A stretch of DNA of 64,000 nucleotides from Prado023 sp963788325. GTDB lineage: Bacteria > Actinomycetota > Actinomycetes > S36-B12 > CAIYMF01. This document shows, in pieces, positions 17,922 through 31,885 of this stretch. How positions within the stretch are numbered: position 1 is the stretch's first letter; each line of letters begins with the position of its first letter. The notes under the pieces were generated by a model that was given only the letters and a program-made list of their open reading frames with translations, ran no database searches and was not told the DNA's origin. Position numbers and translations under genes: made by a program. The stretch lies in NCBI GenBank assembly GCA_963788325.1, contig CAWBGJ010000012.1:62001-126000 (forward strand), in the 5' to 3' direction.

Positions 17922-18839
17922 ATGGACCCCACGACATCCGAGGACTCCCGCTGCGGCGCCAGGCTCGCCAACCCCAGACCCGGCGGCGCCCGAGGCTACG
18001 ACGACTACGACAACCCCACCCCTGACGCCCCCGCCGGTGCCCCGCAACGGCACCCCCGGCCCCGGGCGGACCAAGGGCCCGGTGCTGCTGCGCCGCAACC
18101 AGATCCCGGGCACGACCACCGACCAGCGCCTGCTGGACACCCGTGACTCCGGCGACTGGGTGCACACCGACCCGTGGCGCGTGCTGCGCATCCAGGCGGA
18201 GTTCGTCGAGGGCTTCGGCGCGCTGGCCAACCTCGGCCCGGCGATCAGCGTCTTCGGCTCGGCGCGCACGCCGGCCGACCACCCCGAGTACGCCCTGGCC
18301 CAGGAGGTCGCCGGGCTGCTGGTGGGCGCCGGCTACGCGGTGATCACCGGCGGCGGGCCGGGCATCATGGCCGCGGCCAATCGCGGCGCCTGGGAGGCCG
18401 GCGGCACGTCGGTCGGCCTGGGCATCGAGCTGCCCTTCGAGCAGGGCATGAACGAATGGGTCGACCTCGGCGTCAACTTCCGCTACTTCTTCGCGCGCAA
18501 GACGATGTTCGTCAAGTACGCCCAGGGGTTCGTGGTGTTCCCCGGCGGATTCGGCACGATCGACGAGTTGTTCGAGGCGCTCACGCTGGTCCAGACCGGC
18601 AAGGTGACGACCTTCCCGATCATCCTGGTCGGGTCGGCGTACTGGTCGGGCCTGGTGGACTGGTTGCGCGCCACGATGGCCGACGACGCGAAGATCTCCG
18701 CTGGGCGACCTCGACCTGATCCACATCACCGACGACCCCGGCCCAGGTGCTCGAGATCCTGGCCGAGTCCGCCGCAGCATCGGCGGCCGGACCCGCCGGG
18801 TCGGCGGCTGCCTTCGACGGAACTGACCGACGGGACTGA
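17922..18839 (+). CDS. LOG/TIGR00730-family nucleoside 5'-monophosphate phosphoribohydrolase (frameshifted)
   Basis: The core reads LLRRNQIPGTTTDQRLLDTR, FGSARTPADHPEYALAQEVA, AVITGGGPGIMAAANRGAW, LGIELPFEQGMNEWVD and the family motif PGGFGTIDELFE. After one frame change near 18700 it ends DLDLIHITDDPAQVLEILA. The family cleaves the base from nucleoside monophosphates (cytokinin-activating enzymes in plants); the bacterial role is unclear. ATG 17922 with TACGTT 6 nt upstream was chosen, but it requires a second frame change in the Pro/Thr-rich lead. GTG 17905 is in the main frame and is the alternative start. Confidence 0.85.
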
Positions 18840-18954
18840 CGCGTGCAGTGACGTCCCGATCCGCGGGACGATCGACCCGCGGAGCAGGCCAATCGCCTGC
18901 GCAGACGCCGCGGATCCTGCCGTGCCCGTGCGGCGCCGTGGCAGGATCAGGCGC

Positions 18955-19348
18955 GTGACCATCCTGTTCGTCGTCGTGGCCATGGCCATCGTGGCTGCCG
19001 TCGCCGTGCTCGTCGTGCGCGACCGCCCGCTGCTGGTCGACGACCCGGTCCGCGGCCGGGCGCTGCGCTGGGATCGGCCGGGCGGACCTCGACCGACCAG
19101 GACCTGGCCGAGGTCCGGTTCGCCGTCGCCCTGCGCGGCTACCGGATGTCCGAGGTGGATCGTGTGCTGGCCGACACCGCCGGCCGCGCTCATGGACCGC
19201 GACGCGCAGATCGCCGAGCTGCGGCGAGGTGGCGCTCTCGGCAGCCACGCCCAGACGACTCCGCAGCCGAGGTGCAGGACGTGCCGGAAGAGCAGCCCGT
19301 CTCCGCTCTGTCCGATCCGGCCCCGACCGACCCGGGGACCGCCCGTGA
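18955..19348 (+). CDS. DivIVA-domain-like membrane-anchored small protein (frameshifted)
   Basis: GTG 18955 gives one N-terminal TM helix (VTILFVVVAMAIVAAVAVLV). After frame changes comes a short DivIVA-type segment: EVRFAVALRGYRMSEVDRVL, then MDRDAQIAELRR. CAGGAT lies 7 nt before the start, consistent with a leaderless transcript. The end is uncertain because the frame is broken; a TGA overlapping the next GTG (GTGA at 19345-19348) is the likely stop. Small TM-plus-DivIVA proteins at this place between LOG and DUF3117 are typical of actinobacteria. Function unknown, perhaps envelope-related. Confidence 0.6.
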
Positions 19349-19813
19349 CCGCCCGCCGGCACCTGGTCCGCGACGTCGATCGTCAAGGCACCGCCCGGAG
19401 GTCGTGTTCGCGGCGCTGACCGACTGGCCGACCCAGGGCCAGTGGATGCTCGGCACCCGGGTGAGTGCCGAGGGCCCCGCGCAGGGCGTGGGCGGTCGGC
19501 TCAGCGCCTTCACGGGCAGTCGGTTCGGTCGGCTTCTGGGACACCATGGAGATCACCGAGTGGGAGCCGCCCCGGCTGGTGCGGGTGCTGCACACCGGCC
19601 GGGTGGTGCGCGGACCGGGCATCTTCGAGGTGCTGGCCCTGCCCGGGGGCACCAGCCGGTTCGTCTGGCGCGAGGAGCTCGAACTGCCCGCTCGGCGCAC
19701 TCGGTCGCGCCGGGTTCACGCTGGTCGGGCCCGTCTTCGCCGTGGGGGTCGAGCGGTCCTTGCGCCGGTTCGCCGACCTCGTGGAGTCCGGGCAGCTGGG
19801 TTCGCGCAGCTGA
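19345..19813 (+). CDS. SRPBCC (polyketide cyclase/START-like) family protein (frameshifted)
   Basis: GTG 19345 overlaps the preceding stop (GTGA). The reading is VTARRHLVRDVDRQGTA, VVFAALTDWPTQGQWMLGTR, GFWDTMEITEWEPPRLVRVL, FEVLALPGGTSRFVWREELE and FAVGVERSLRRFADLVESG, with two or three frame changes. This is the helix-grip SRPBCC fold that binds hydrophobic ligands; the ligand is unknown. About 150 residues, the normal size. Its conserved position next to the DivIVA-like and DUF3117 genes suggests a common transcript. Confidence 0.75.
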
Positions 19814-20010
19814 TCGGGCAGCCGAGTTCCACGGCTGGGAGCGAGCGTCCGGATCGCCGCTGGCCGAGCCGAACCGGTGCCCCTTGCGCGACCCGACACG
19901 TCGATCAAGTGCGCCGCCCGGCCCGCGGTGTCCCACGACACGCCGTTCGTGGGGGATAATGTCGCTATCGGCCTGCGTACGGGAGGTCGGCCACCGAAAG
20001 GGGACTGCTC

Positions 20011-20179
20011 ATGGCAGCCATGAAGCCACGGACCGGGGATGGCCCGATGGAGGTCACCAAGGAGGGACGCGGCATCGTGATGCGCGTCCCGCTCGAGGGC
20101 GGCGGTCGACTCGTCGTCGAGCTCAACGCCGACGAGGCCAGGGACCTCGGCACCCAGTTGACGCACGGTCGCCGGCTGA
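20011..20179 (+). CDS. DUF3117 family small protein (frameshift near its end)
   Basis: MAAMKPRTGDGPMEVTKEGR, then IVMRVPLEGGGRLVVELNAD, is an almost invariant actinobacterial protein of about 55 residues with no known role. In the given sequence the frame runs on past the usual length; one frame change after LGTQLTHG gives a TGA at 20177-20179, the expected size. The gene has its own upstream region with a possible -10 (TAATGT in ggataatgtcg) and a ribosome site (aaagggg). Confidence 0.88.
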
Positions 20180-20267
20180 CGCCAGCACCGGATCACACGC
20201 GGACCCCGCAACCCCACCGCCTCCGGGCGGTACGGTTGCGGGGTCCGCGACGTTGTGGGGAGGGCTC

Positions 20268-21822
20268 GTGCACGCACTGCCAGACATGGTCGTCGAGGCG
20301 GTCGCTGATCCGCTCGGCACCGACTCGTCCGGCCCGGCCGTCGCGTCCCGGGTCGAGCAGTCGGCTCCCGGCGTGGTCATCATCGGCAGTCCGGCCCGGT
20401 GTCAGCGTCGACGAGCCGGCGACGGTCGACCGATGGGGCCGTCGACATGCTGGCCCTGTGGGGAGTGGACCTGCCCGCGACGGCTGGCTCGGGCCCATGC
20501 CTCCGGCAAGCGCAGCGAGGCGCTGTGGATCGACCTCGAAGCAGGACGCGCCGGCCGCGGTGATGGCCCTCGGGCCTGGGTGCGGGGACGCCGGCCGAGG
20601 TGCGCCGTCGACGCGCAGCGGCCGCCGTGCGCCGGGTGCGTGGGACCGACGAGGTGCTGTGCTGGCCACCCGGGACCTCGACGAGGCCGCGATCCGCGCC
20701 TTCACCGAGGGGCTGTACCTCGGCACGCCACCGCCCACCTGGGCCACCAGCCCAGCGCCCACCCCGCCCGGCCGTGTGCGCCTGGCCGTGGCCGACCTCG
20801 ATGCCGGCCTGCGGGCCGTCGCGGCAGGTCGTGCGCACGCGCCTGGCGAGCCTGGTCGCGCGCATCCTCATCCACACCCCGCCCAACATCGCCGATCCCG
20901 CCTGGCTGGCCGGACAGGCCCAGGAGGTCGGGGCCTCGTCCGGGCTGAGCGTGCGGGTGCGCGACGAGGTCGAGCTGGCCCGCGAGGGTTTCGGGGGCCT
21001 GGTCGCGGTCGGGGCCGGTTCCGCGCGCCCGCCGCGCCTGGTGGAACTGGGCTGGACGAGCCCGGGCGAGGGCCCGACCCGGCACGTGGTGCTGGTCGGC
21101 AAGGGGATCAGCTTCGACTCAGGCGGACTGTCGCTGAAGAAGCCCGACATGCAGGTCGCGATGAAGACCGACATGTCCGGGGCCGCCGTGGTGTGCGCGG
21201 TGATGGGGGCGCTCGCCGACGCGGGCGCCCGCGGGGCTGCGCGTCACCGGGCTGCTCTGCCTGGCCGAGAACCTGCCCGGGGCGTCGGCGACCCGTCCCG
21301 GGGACGTGATCACCCATCGCGGGCGGCCTGACCAGCGAGGTGCTCAACACTGATGCCGAGGGCCGGCTGGTGCTCGGCGACGGGCTCGCCTACGCGGCCG
21401 CGGACCTCGGCGCAGACGTGGTGGTCGACGTCGCGACGCTGACCGGGGCGGCCACGCTCGGCCTCGGTCGTCGCTACGCGGCATTGTTCAGCACGTCCGA
21501 CGTGCTGGCCGGTGCGCTGACGCAGGCGGGTGCAGACGCAGGCGAGCAGCTCTGGCGGATGCCGCTGCACGCGCAGTACGCCCCGCGGATCGCCTCGGAG
21601 GTCGCCGACCAGGCCAACTCCGACTCGGTGGCCGGCCCGGGGCCCGGGGCGATCACGGCCGCGCTGTTCCTGTCGCGGTTCGTGGGGGACACGCCGTGGG
21701 CGCACCTGGACATCGCGGGCGTCGGGCGCTCCGAGGCTGAGCGTGATGACCTGCCCAAGGGCGGTACCGGGTTCGGTGCGCGGGTACTGCTGCGCTGGCT
21801 CGAGGCCGGCGCTCCGGCCTGA
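20268..21822 (+). CDS. pepA: Leucyl aminopeptidase (M17 family), several frameshifts
   Basis: GTG 20268 follows gggaggg. The N-terminal non-catalytic domain (VHALPDMVVEAVADPLGTDS) is broken by several frame changes. The catalytic domain then reads VVLVGKGISFDSGGLSLKK, MQVAMKTDMSGAAVV (metal ligands), the signature NTDAEGRLVLGDGLAYA, VDVATLTGAATLGLG and LDIAGVGRSEAERDDLPKGG. It is a hexameric di-metal aminopeptidase in the family, removing N-terminal residues in peptide turnover. The C-terminal third is intact. The breaks are typical single G/C insertions, so I do not treat this as a real pseudogene. Confidence 0.88.
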
Positions 21823-21844
21823 GATCGCAGACCCGGGCCGGTGG

Positions 21845-22498
21845 TCAGACGCGCGCGCGCAGCACCGCGACGAGCAGTCCGTCGCCGACGGGCAGCAGGC
21901 TCGGGGTGAACCGCTCGTCGTCGCGCATCGCGGTGACCAGGGCCCGCAGGTCGATCGTCTGGGGGTCGCGCTGGGCGGGGTCGGCGACCTTGTCGTGCCA
22001 GAGCGCGTTGTCGAACACCACCGCGCCGCCGGGGCGCAGCAACCGGACCGCCTGCTCCATGTAGGCCGCGTACTCGGACTTGTCCCCGTCGACGAACACG
22101 ATGTCGTACGCGCCGTCGGTCAGTCGTGGCAGCACCTCCAGCGCCCGGCCGGTGATCAGGCGGGTGCGCGCCGGGCTCATCCCCGCGGCTGCGAACGTGG
22201 CGCGCGCCACGCGCTGGTTCTCGGCCTCGACGTCAACGCTGGTCAGGATGCCCTCGGGACGCATCCCGCGCAGCAGCGCCAGGCCGGAGATCCCGGCTCC
22301 GGTGCCGACCTCGACAACGGCCCTGGCCTCAAGCAGGGCGGCGATCACGGTCAGCGCCGTGGCCGCTCCGCGCCCCACCGGGGTGCAGCCCAGCTCGTCA
22401 GCCTTGCCGCGTGCCTCGGCCACGAAGTCGTCCTCGGGCAGCCATGACTCGGCGTAGTTCCAGCTTGAGGCATGCGGGGCAGTGACAGCGGCGCACAT
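21845..22498 (-). CDS. Class I SAM-dependent O-methyltransferase (catechol-OMT/YrrM type)
   Basis: 217 residues: YAESWLPEDDFVAEARGKA, the AdoMet motif AVVEVGTGAGISGLALLRG, VDVEAENQRVARATFAAAG, DIVFVDGDKSEYAAYMEQAV (metal-binding Asp region) and VVFDNALWHDKVADPAQRD. This is the O-methyltransferase family 3 (catechol/caffeoyl-CoA-type) fold, cytoplasmic, with small phenol-like substrates in characterised members. ATG 22498 is preceded by gaaagg. In many actinobacteria this gene lies beside sigE, an anti-sigma gene and htrA; here it directly faces htrA. Intact. Confidence 0.9.
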   Translation of the reverse strand: MCAAVTAPHASSWNYAESWLPEDDFVAEARGKADELGCTPVGRGAATALTVIAALLEARAVVEVGTGAGISGLALLRGMRPEGILTSVDVEAENQRVARATFAAAGMSPARTRLITGRALEVLPRLTDGAYDIVFVDGDKSEYAAYMEQAVRLLRPGGAVVFDNALWHDKVADPAQRDPQTIDLRALVTAMRDDERFTPSLLPVGDGLLVAVLRARV

Positions 22499-22796
22499 GT
22501 GGGTGGCCTTTCGTTGCAGCGGAACTCGTGGCAGTGGGCACAGCGTAATCGCCGGGTCGCCCGGGACCTATCCACGGGTAGCCGGTGGGCCGCGCAGGTC
22601 AGCACACGGTTGGGTGAGGTGCTGGTGACCCGCGTCGCGCCGGCGTCGCGCACGCGTGGCACACGCGTGGCACACGCGTCGGTCCTGCGCCCGGCGGCCA
22701 GATGGGCGACCATAGGGGTGGGGGCGTCTCAGGGCGCGTGAGGGTGCCCTTACGTCTCCCTGACGTTCTCCGGGACTTGGGCTGACCCCACTGGCC
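22499..22796. other. Gene-free divergent region between the O-methyltransferase and htrA
   Basis: No ORF here resembles sigE or an anti-sigma factor. I see only the ribosome site of the O-methyltransferase gene, a short tandem repeat (22651-22682) and the approach to the htrA promoter. Confidence 0.5.
22651..22682 (+). repeat. Short 11-bp tandem repeat
   Basis: cacgcgtggca occurs twice in tandem (22651-22661, 22662-22672), followed by a degenerate third copy. Confidence 0.6.
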
Positions 22797-22802
22797 TAAT
22801 TT
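22797..22802 (+). promoter_or_regulatory. -10 box of htrA
   Basis: TAATTT, 6 nt before GTG 22809, supports a leaderless start at the GTG rather than at ATG 22836. Confidence 0.45.
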
Positions 22803-22808
22803 TCCCAT

Positions 22809-24493
<1,685 letters not shown>

Positions 24494-24503
24494 CCGGCTC
24501 AAG

Positions 24504-24509
24504 TACCCT
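24504..24509 (+). promoter_or_regulatory. -10 box for a leaderless tatB start
   Basis: TACCCT ends 6 nt before GTG 24516; only 22 bp separate htrA and tatB. Confidence 0.4.
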
Positions 24510-24515
24510 TGGCCC

Positions 24516-25052
24516 GTGCCCGACATCGGCTTTGGCGAGATCATCACCATCGTGGTGATCGCCCTGCTGGTGTTCGGGCCGGACCGGCTTCCCAAGGTCG
24601 CCGCCGACGCCGGGCGCATGCTGCGCCAGGTGCGCCAGATGGCGGCGAACGCCCGTGCGGACCTCGTCGATGCGGCCGGTCTCGAGGACGACCCCGAGCT
24701 CAGCCAGACGGTGCGCGACCTTCGTGACCTCGACCCCCGGCGCGGGCTGTCCGGGATCCTGGGCGGCGAGCCGGCTGGGCCCCGCCCCCCGGCGGGAGCC
24801 GGCGGTACGGGAGCCCGGACGGACCCCGCCCGGTCCTCCGCCCCGGCCACACCCGCCCCATCGGATGCTGCGGGCCCGACCGGCGCTGGCGGTCAATCGG
24901 CAGGCAAGCCAGCCGGACCCGCTTCCCCCGCCGCCGCGCCCAGCTCCATCGCAAGGAACCCCGCTCCGGCGACCCCCGGCACCAGCCCCGGCGCTCCGGT
25001 CGCCGATCCGGTGGTCGAACCGGTTCCCGCTGTCGACCCCGACTGGACCTGA
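24516..25052 (+). CDS. tatB: Sec-independent protein translocase TatB
   Basis: The 178-residue product starts MPDIGFGEIITIVVIALLVF (single N-terminal helix) with the FGPDRLPK hinge, then the amphipathic helix VAADAGRMLRQVRQMAANAR. A long Pro/Ala-rich tail follows. This is the TatA/B layout; length and position behind htrA indicate TatB, which with TatC recognises twin-arginine signal peptides. No tatC or tatA lies in the window. GTG start with TACCCT 6 nt upstream. Intact. Confidence 0.9.
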   Translation: MPDIGFGEIITIVVIALLVFGPDRLPKVAADAGRMLRQVRQMAANARADLVDAAGLEDDPELSQTVRDLRDLDPRRGLSGILGGEPAGPRPPAGAGGTGARTDPARSSAPATPAPSDAAGPTGAGGQSAGKPAGPASPAAAPSSIARNPAPATPGTSPGAPVADPVVEPVPAVDPDWT

Positions 25053-25256
25053 TCCCGCCGGGCGCCCGACGACTCCGCGAGCCGATCGAGCTGGATCTGG
25101 CGGCGCCTGTGCTGTGACGACTCCGCCGCACGCAACCCGGCGGTCGCGATGACTGCGGTGGCCCGATGACTCCGCCGCCGGACCGGCACATGACCGGTCG
25201 GTGCCGCGTGGAACCAGCCCGCTGCGCCCACGCACCGCAGTCACAAGCGGAACGGT

Positions 25257-25287
25257 CGTTCTGGCCATCCTCTGGCGGGCCAGAACG
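25257..25287. terminator. Hairpin between the convergent tatB and mrp genes
   Basis: cgttctggcc (25257-25266) and its exact reverse complement ggccagaacg (25278-25287) with an 11-nt loop. No T-tract follows. The place between two converging genes fits a bidirectional terminator, but this is inference. Confidence 0.5.
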
Positions 25288-25322
25288 GCCATGTCGGGTG
25301 CGTCGGCTCAGCGCCTGGGGAC

Positions 25323-26454
25323 TCAGCGGCGCGCGGCGGGGGTCAGCCCCAGGGACATCCCGGTCAGGCCGCGGGGGCGCTTGCCCAGCCGGGTCGCGAT
25401 ACCGCGCAGGACCTCGGCGGCCGGAGCCGTGGGGTCGCTGATCACCAGAGGTGCACCCGAGTCGCCGCCCTCACGCAGCCGCACGTCGAAGGGGATCCGG
25501 CCCAGCAGCGGCACCTCGTAGTTCACCGCTCCCGCGAGCACCTTCGCGACCTTCTGGCCGCCGCCGGAGCCGAAGATGTCGACCACCTCGCCGCAGTGCG
25601 GGCAGGGGAAGCCACTCATGTTCTCGACCACGCCGGCCAAGCGCTGATTGGTCTCCTTGGCCACCATGCCGGCCCGGACCGCCACTTCCGCGGCCGCCTC
25701 CTGCGGGGTGGTCACGACCACGACCTCCGCGTTCGGGCAGCAGCTGAGCAGCGGAGATGGCCATGTCACCGGTGCCGGGCGGCAGGTCGAGCAGGAGCAC
25801 GTCCAGGTCGCCCCACCACACGTCGGCGAGGAACTGCTGCAGGGCACGGTGCAGCATCGGGCCGCGCCAGGTGACCGGCTGGGTGACCCCGCCGGGCTTG
25901 AACGGCAGCATCGAGATCACGCGCACCCCGTGGCCGGTGGGCGGCATGATCAGGCCCTCGATCATCGTCGGGTTCCCGGTGGCCGCGAGCATCCGCGGGA
26001 TGCTGTGGCCGTAGACGTCGGCGTCGACCACGCCCACGGACAGGCCCTGGGCGACCATCGACGCGGCCAGGTTCGCGGTCACCGAGGACTTGCCGACGCC
26101 GCCCTTGCCGGAGGCGATCAGGTACACGCGGGTCAGCGATCCGGGCTGGGCGAACGGGATCTCGCGCTCGGGCCCGCCGAGCTTGGCGCGCATCTCCTTG
26201 CGCTGCTCGTCGCTCATCACGTCGAGGTCCACGGTCACGGTGCGCACGTCGTCGAGGGCCTGAACGGCGGTGCTGACCCGGCCGATGATCTCCTCGCGCA
26301 TGGGGCAACCGGCGACCGTCAGGTAGACGTCCACATGCACGGCGTCGCCGTCGATCCGGACGTCCTTGACCATCCCGAGCTCGGTGATGGGGCGGCGGAT
26401 CTCGGGGTCCTGGACCTCGGCGAGGACGGCGTCTACTTGTTCGCGTGTGGGCAT
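25323..26454 (-). CDS. mrp: Mrp/ApbC-type Fe-S carrier P-loop ATPase with MIP18 domain (one frameshift)
   Basis: N-terminal MIP18/DUF59 domain (EVQDPEIRRPITELGMVKDV, then VAGCPMREEI), then the deviant Walker A in IASGKGGVGKSSVTANLA near residue 116, the switch VDADVYGHSIPRML and LLLDLPPGTGDMAIS. After one frame change near 25745 follow VVVTTPQEAAAEVAV and the cluster-binding ENMSGFPCPHCGEVVDIFG (CPHC). Family members assemble and deliver Fe-S clusters in the cytoplasm. The start ATG 26454 lies 6 nt behind TAGGGT. The break falls inside a universally conserved domain and is probably a sequence error. Confidence 0.93.
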
Positions 26455-26806
26455 GGACCAACCCTATGTCGGATTCCAGCGCCCAGCGTCAGACCCCGAT
26501 GGGTGCGTGGTTGCTCCGCGGCCTGCGCAGGGCTTCGACGCGGCTGCTGCGCTTCGCTGCGCGAAGCGTGCTCTACGTCCGCTTTCGAAGTCCTGCGTCC
26601 GGCCGCTCAGGGGACCCGGACGGCCAAGTGCTCAACTTCTGGCCCGGCCGGCCCACGGAGCGGCCCACGCAGGCGATGACCCAGCCCACCGCGCCAGCGC
26701 CGGAGCCGCTCCCGCGCGGGCACCGACAACGCCGCATCCCGCACAGGCACCAGCCCGGTCGCAACCCCCGCGGGTCGTGACCGGGCCGTGGCTCAAGCCG
26801 GTCCCG
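26455..26806. other. Gene-free stretch between mrp and glgP
   Basis: I see no supportable gene in these 352 bp. They contain the mrp -10 box (26461-26466), a 7-bp hairpin (cgcttcg at 26550-26556, cgaagcg at 26562-26568) and little else. Confidence 0.45.
26461..26466 (-). promoter_or_regulatory. -10 box for a leaderless mrp start
   Basis: TAGGGT on the minus strand, 6 nt before ATG 26454. Confidence 0.4.
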
Positions 26807-29247
<2,441 letters not shown>

Positions 29248-29928
29248 GCTGCTCCAAGTCGGTCGGGCGGGAGGAACTCGGGATGGGCAGCGGATCGACG
29301 TGTCGCGACATTGCGCTCGGCGAGTGGCGTGACAGGGGATGGGTCGCGGGTGCTCGCCCGGGCGCGTGGCTCGGGCCTCGGCGCGTCGGTCTCCGGATGC
29401 CGGGCTGGGCGCCGGCGCCCGTCGGGTGGCCCCGCCAGCAGCTCGCGCATCTCGTCGGCGAGGTCACGCACCTCGCCGCGCAGGAAGTCGCGCGTGGCCA
29501 GGTCGCCGGTGGCGATGCGCACGGAGGCGATCTCGCGGGTCAGGTACTCCGCGTCGGCCACCAGGCGCTCGGTGAGGTTGCGGTCCTCGAAGTACTGGAC
29601 CTTGTCGCGATCGGCCTGCCGGTTCTGGGCCAGCAGGATCAGCGGGGCTGCATAGGAGGCCTGCAGCGAGAGCATCAGCGTCAGGAAGATGAAGGGGAAC
29701 TCGTCGAAGCGCAGGTCGGCCGGAGCCAGGACGTTCCAGAGCAGCCACGCAACGACGAAGGCCGTCATCCAGCCGATGAATCGCGCCGAACCGATGAACC
29801 GGGCCACCCGTTCGCTCCACCGGCCGAACATCTCCGGGTCGTAGGTCGGCGTGATGCTGCGCGAACGGTCCTTGCGGCTGGTCCAGACGGTGGCGCGCGG
29901 AGTTGCGGACGAAGTTGCGGGCCATGGC

Positions 29929-31208
29929 CTAGTCCTGCCCGTCCTCGTCGTCGGGCTCGGAGTCCAGGTCCCGCCAGTCCTCGGGCAGCATGTGGTCGAT
30001 CACGTCGTCGACGGTCACTGCCCCGAGCAGCCGGTCCCGCTCATCGACCACCGGCAGCGCGACCAGGTTGTACGTCGCGAAGTAGCGGGTCACTGTCGAC
30101 AGCGGTGCCTGCGGGCCGACCGGTTCCATCGAGTTGTCAACCACCGCGGAGACCAACTTCGAGGGTGGCTCGCGCAACAGCCGCTGGAAGTGCGCGACGC
30201 CCAGGAACTTGCCCGACGGGGTGTCCAACGGGGGCGCGCACCACGTAGACCTGGGCCGCCAGCGAGGGCGACACCTCCGGGCTGCGCACCCGGGCCAGCG
30301 CCTCGGCCACGGTCGCGTCGGGCAGCAGCATGATCGGTTCGGGGTTCATCATGCCGCCGGCGGTGAGCTCGCCGTAGGACAGCAGCCGGCGCAGGTCCTC
30401 GGCCTCGTCGGGCTCCATCTCCTGCAGGAACCTGCGCGGCCTGCTCCGGGGTCAGCTCGGAGAGCAGGTCAGCGGCGTCGTCGGGCTCCATCACCTCCAG
30501 GACGTCGGCGGCGCGCTCGCAGGTCGAGCTCGGTGAGGATCTGGACGCGGTCGTCCTCGGGCAGCTCCTCGAGGACATCGGCCAGGCGCTCGTCGTCGAG
30601 GTTGCGGGCCACCTCGAGGCGGCGCTTGTGCGGCAGGTCCTGCAGCACGTTGGCCAGGTCGGCGGGCCGCAGTGCGTCCATGGTGGCCATCAGGCTGTCG
30701 ACGCCCTGCTCCGCCGCAGTGCCGCCCATGGACAGGCCGTCGAACTCGTTCCAGCGCCAGGGTGTGCGCGTCGCCGCGGCGACGGAACCCACGCTGGGCC
30801 CGCGCGGCATGCACCCACATGATCCGCCAGTCGCGGTTGCGGTCCTGCTGGATCGCCGCGTCGACGACGATCGGCCGGCTGGTTGGTGGCGCGGACCGTG
30901 ACCCGTCGATCGAGCAGCTCGCCGATCACCAGGGTCTCGCCCGGGCGCTGCTGGAAGCGGCGCAGGTCCAGCCGGGCGGTCACCACGACCTGGCCGGCGT
31001 CGATCGAGGTGACCCGGGTGATCGGCAGGAAGATCCGCCGGCGTGGCGGGACCTCCATGACCAGGCCCAGGACGCGGGGCGGCTCGCGGTCGTGGCGCAG
31101 CACGACGACCAGGTCGCGGACCTTGCCCAGCGCGTCCCCGGCGGGGTCGAACACCCCGATGCCGGACAGGTGCGACACGAAGACGCGCGCGTTGGTCCCG
31201 GTCATCAC
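29929..31208 (-). CDS. MgtE N-domain/CBS-domain protein with PRC-like N-terminus, no membrane domain (frameshifted)
   Basis: The start region reads MTGTNARVFVSHLSGIGVFD, then LGKVRDLVVVLRHDREPPRV, a PRC-barrel-like domain. MgtE N-terminal helical repeats follow: MDALRPADLANVLQDLPHKR, LADVLEELPEDDRVQIL and AADVLEVMEPDDAADLLSEL. Two CBS domains come next (LTAGGMMNPEPIMLLPDATV; LSTVTRYFATYNLVALPVVD). It ends soon after DDVIDHMLPEDWRDLD, with no TM segments, so it is the cytoplasmic sensor part of MgtE without the channel. About four frame changes are needed. GTG 31208 was chosen because TAGCCT lies 6 nt upstream. It may sense Mg2+ or nucleotides. Confidence 0.8.
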
Positions 31209-31214
31209 GGGTCG

Positions 31215-31220
31215 AGGCTA
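31215..31220 (-). promoter_or_regulatory. -10 box for a leaderless start of the MgtE-N/CBS gene
   Basis: TAGCCT on the minus strand, 6 nt before GTG 31208. Confidence 0.4.
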
Positions 31221-31292
31221 CTGCCGGGGGTGGCGCGTGGGCGGCAATGACGCTCCCGCGGTGTTGCGGGGCCGCATGCTCCGGTCCCAGCA

Positions 31293-31344
31293 TTCGTGTG
31301 TACGGAATCAAGGATCCGATCGTCGTCGATTCCGTACACACGAA
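31293..31344. repeat. Long palindromic repeat, copy 1 (perfect 17-bp arms)
   Basis: ttcgtgtgtacggaatc (31293-31309) and its exact reverse complement (31328-31344) flank an 18-nt loop. A second copy with the same arm sequence lies at 35171-35217. This copy is in a divergent region (MgtE-N gene to one side, AbiEi remnant to the other), so a simple terminator role is unlikely. Confidence 0.8.
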
Positions 31345-31447
31345 CGCGGGCGTGGGGCCTGACGTGGAGACGTGGGCGTGGGGCGTGGGCGTGGGAGCCT
31401 GTGGATGAGCGGTTCCGAATCGGGGGATGCCGGGTGATCCTGTGTCC

Positions 31448-31870
31448 ATGGGTCCTCATCTGACGCCGGAATCCCGTCGCCTGCTCATCGCGCAGCGGGG
31501 CGTGATCGCGTCCTGGCAGGCGCGCGAGGTGGGCCTGTCCCTGCGTGCGCTCAACCGGGCCACCGCACGACGTGGCAACAGGTCACGGCACACACCTTCG
31601 TCGTCGGGGAGGGTGAGATCACCCCGGCGCAGCTGCGGGTTGCCGGACGGCTGGAGGGTGGCCCGACGGCTGCGCTCGACTGGGTGCAGCGCGCTGGTGG
31701 AGGCCGGCTGGTCGAGGGACTCCGATGGCAGCATCGACGTCGTGGTGGCTCGCGACCAGCGCTCACGGCGGGTGCCTGGCCCGCCCCTGGTTGCGCGTGC
31801 ATGGGACTGTGGACGTGCCCGGCGTGCTGGGCAGCCGGCTCGGGCCTTGGTGGGGACCCGCCTGAGGCGG
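31448..31870 (+). pseudogene. AbiEi-like protein remnant (truncated and frameshifted)
   Basis: ATG 31448 gives TPESRRLLIAQRGVIASWQA, then REVGLSLRALNRA, an AbiEi winged-helix N-terminus. With frame changes it continues EITPAQLRVAGRLEGGPTAA and SIDVVVARDQRSRRVPGPPL. It breaks off at about 31870, where the transporter promoter begins; the C-terminal nuclease-like domain seen in the two other copies is absent. I regard it as a decayed third copy, although part of the damage may be base error. Confidence 0.5.
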
Positions 31871-31872
31871 AA

Positions 31873-31878
31873 TAGGGT
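31873..31878 (+). promoter_or_regulatory. -10 box for a leaderless start of the EamA-type transporter
   Basis: TAGGGT, 7 nt before GTG 31886. Confidence 0.4.
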
Positions 31879-31885
31879 CACGCAG

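Noticed and set aside
22503..22560. Cys/His-rich peptide (CAHCHEF) upstream of the O-methyltransferase as a zinc-binding anti-sigma remnant
   Set aside because: The frame has no start signal, overlaps the ribosome site of the O-methyltransferase and lacks the HxxxCxxC pattern of zinc anti-sigma factors.
24893..26461. Long open frames antisense to tatB and alternative frames of mrp
   Set aside because: The composition is that of shadow frames and no domain is recognisable; the mrp and tatB motifs explain the region.
26470..26780. Plus-strand open frame between mrp and glgP
   Set aside because: No ribosome site, no -10 box at a suitable distance and no recognisable domain; the composition is low-complexity Pro/Arg.
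31293..31344. tRNA-like or riboswitch structure at the long palindrome
   Set aside because: It is a single long hairpin with no cloverleaf, anticodon or T-loop word, and it is placed in a divergent region.
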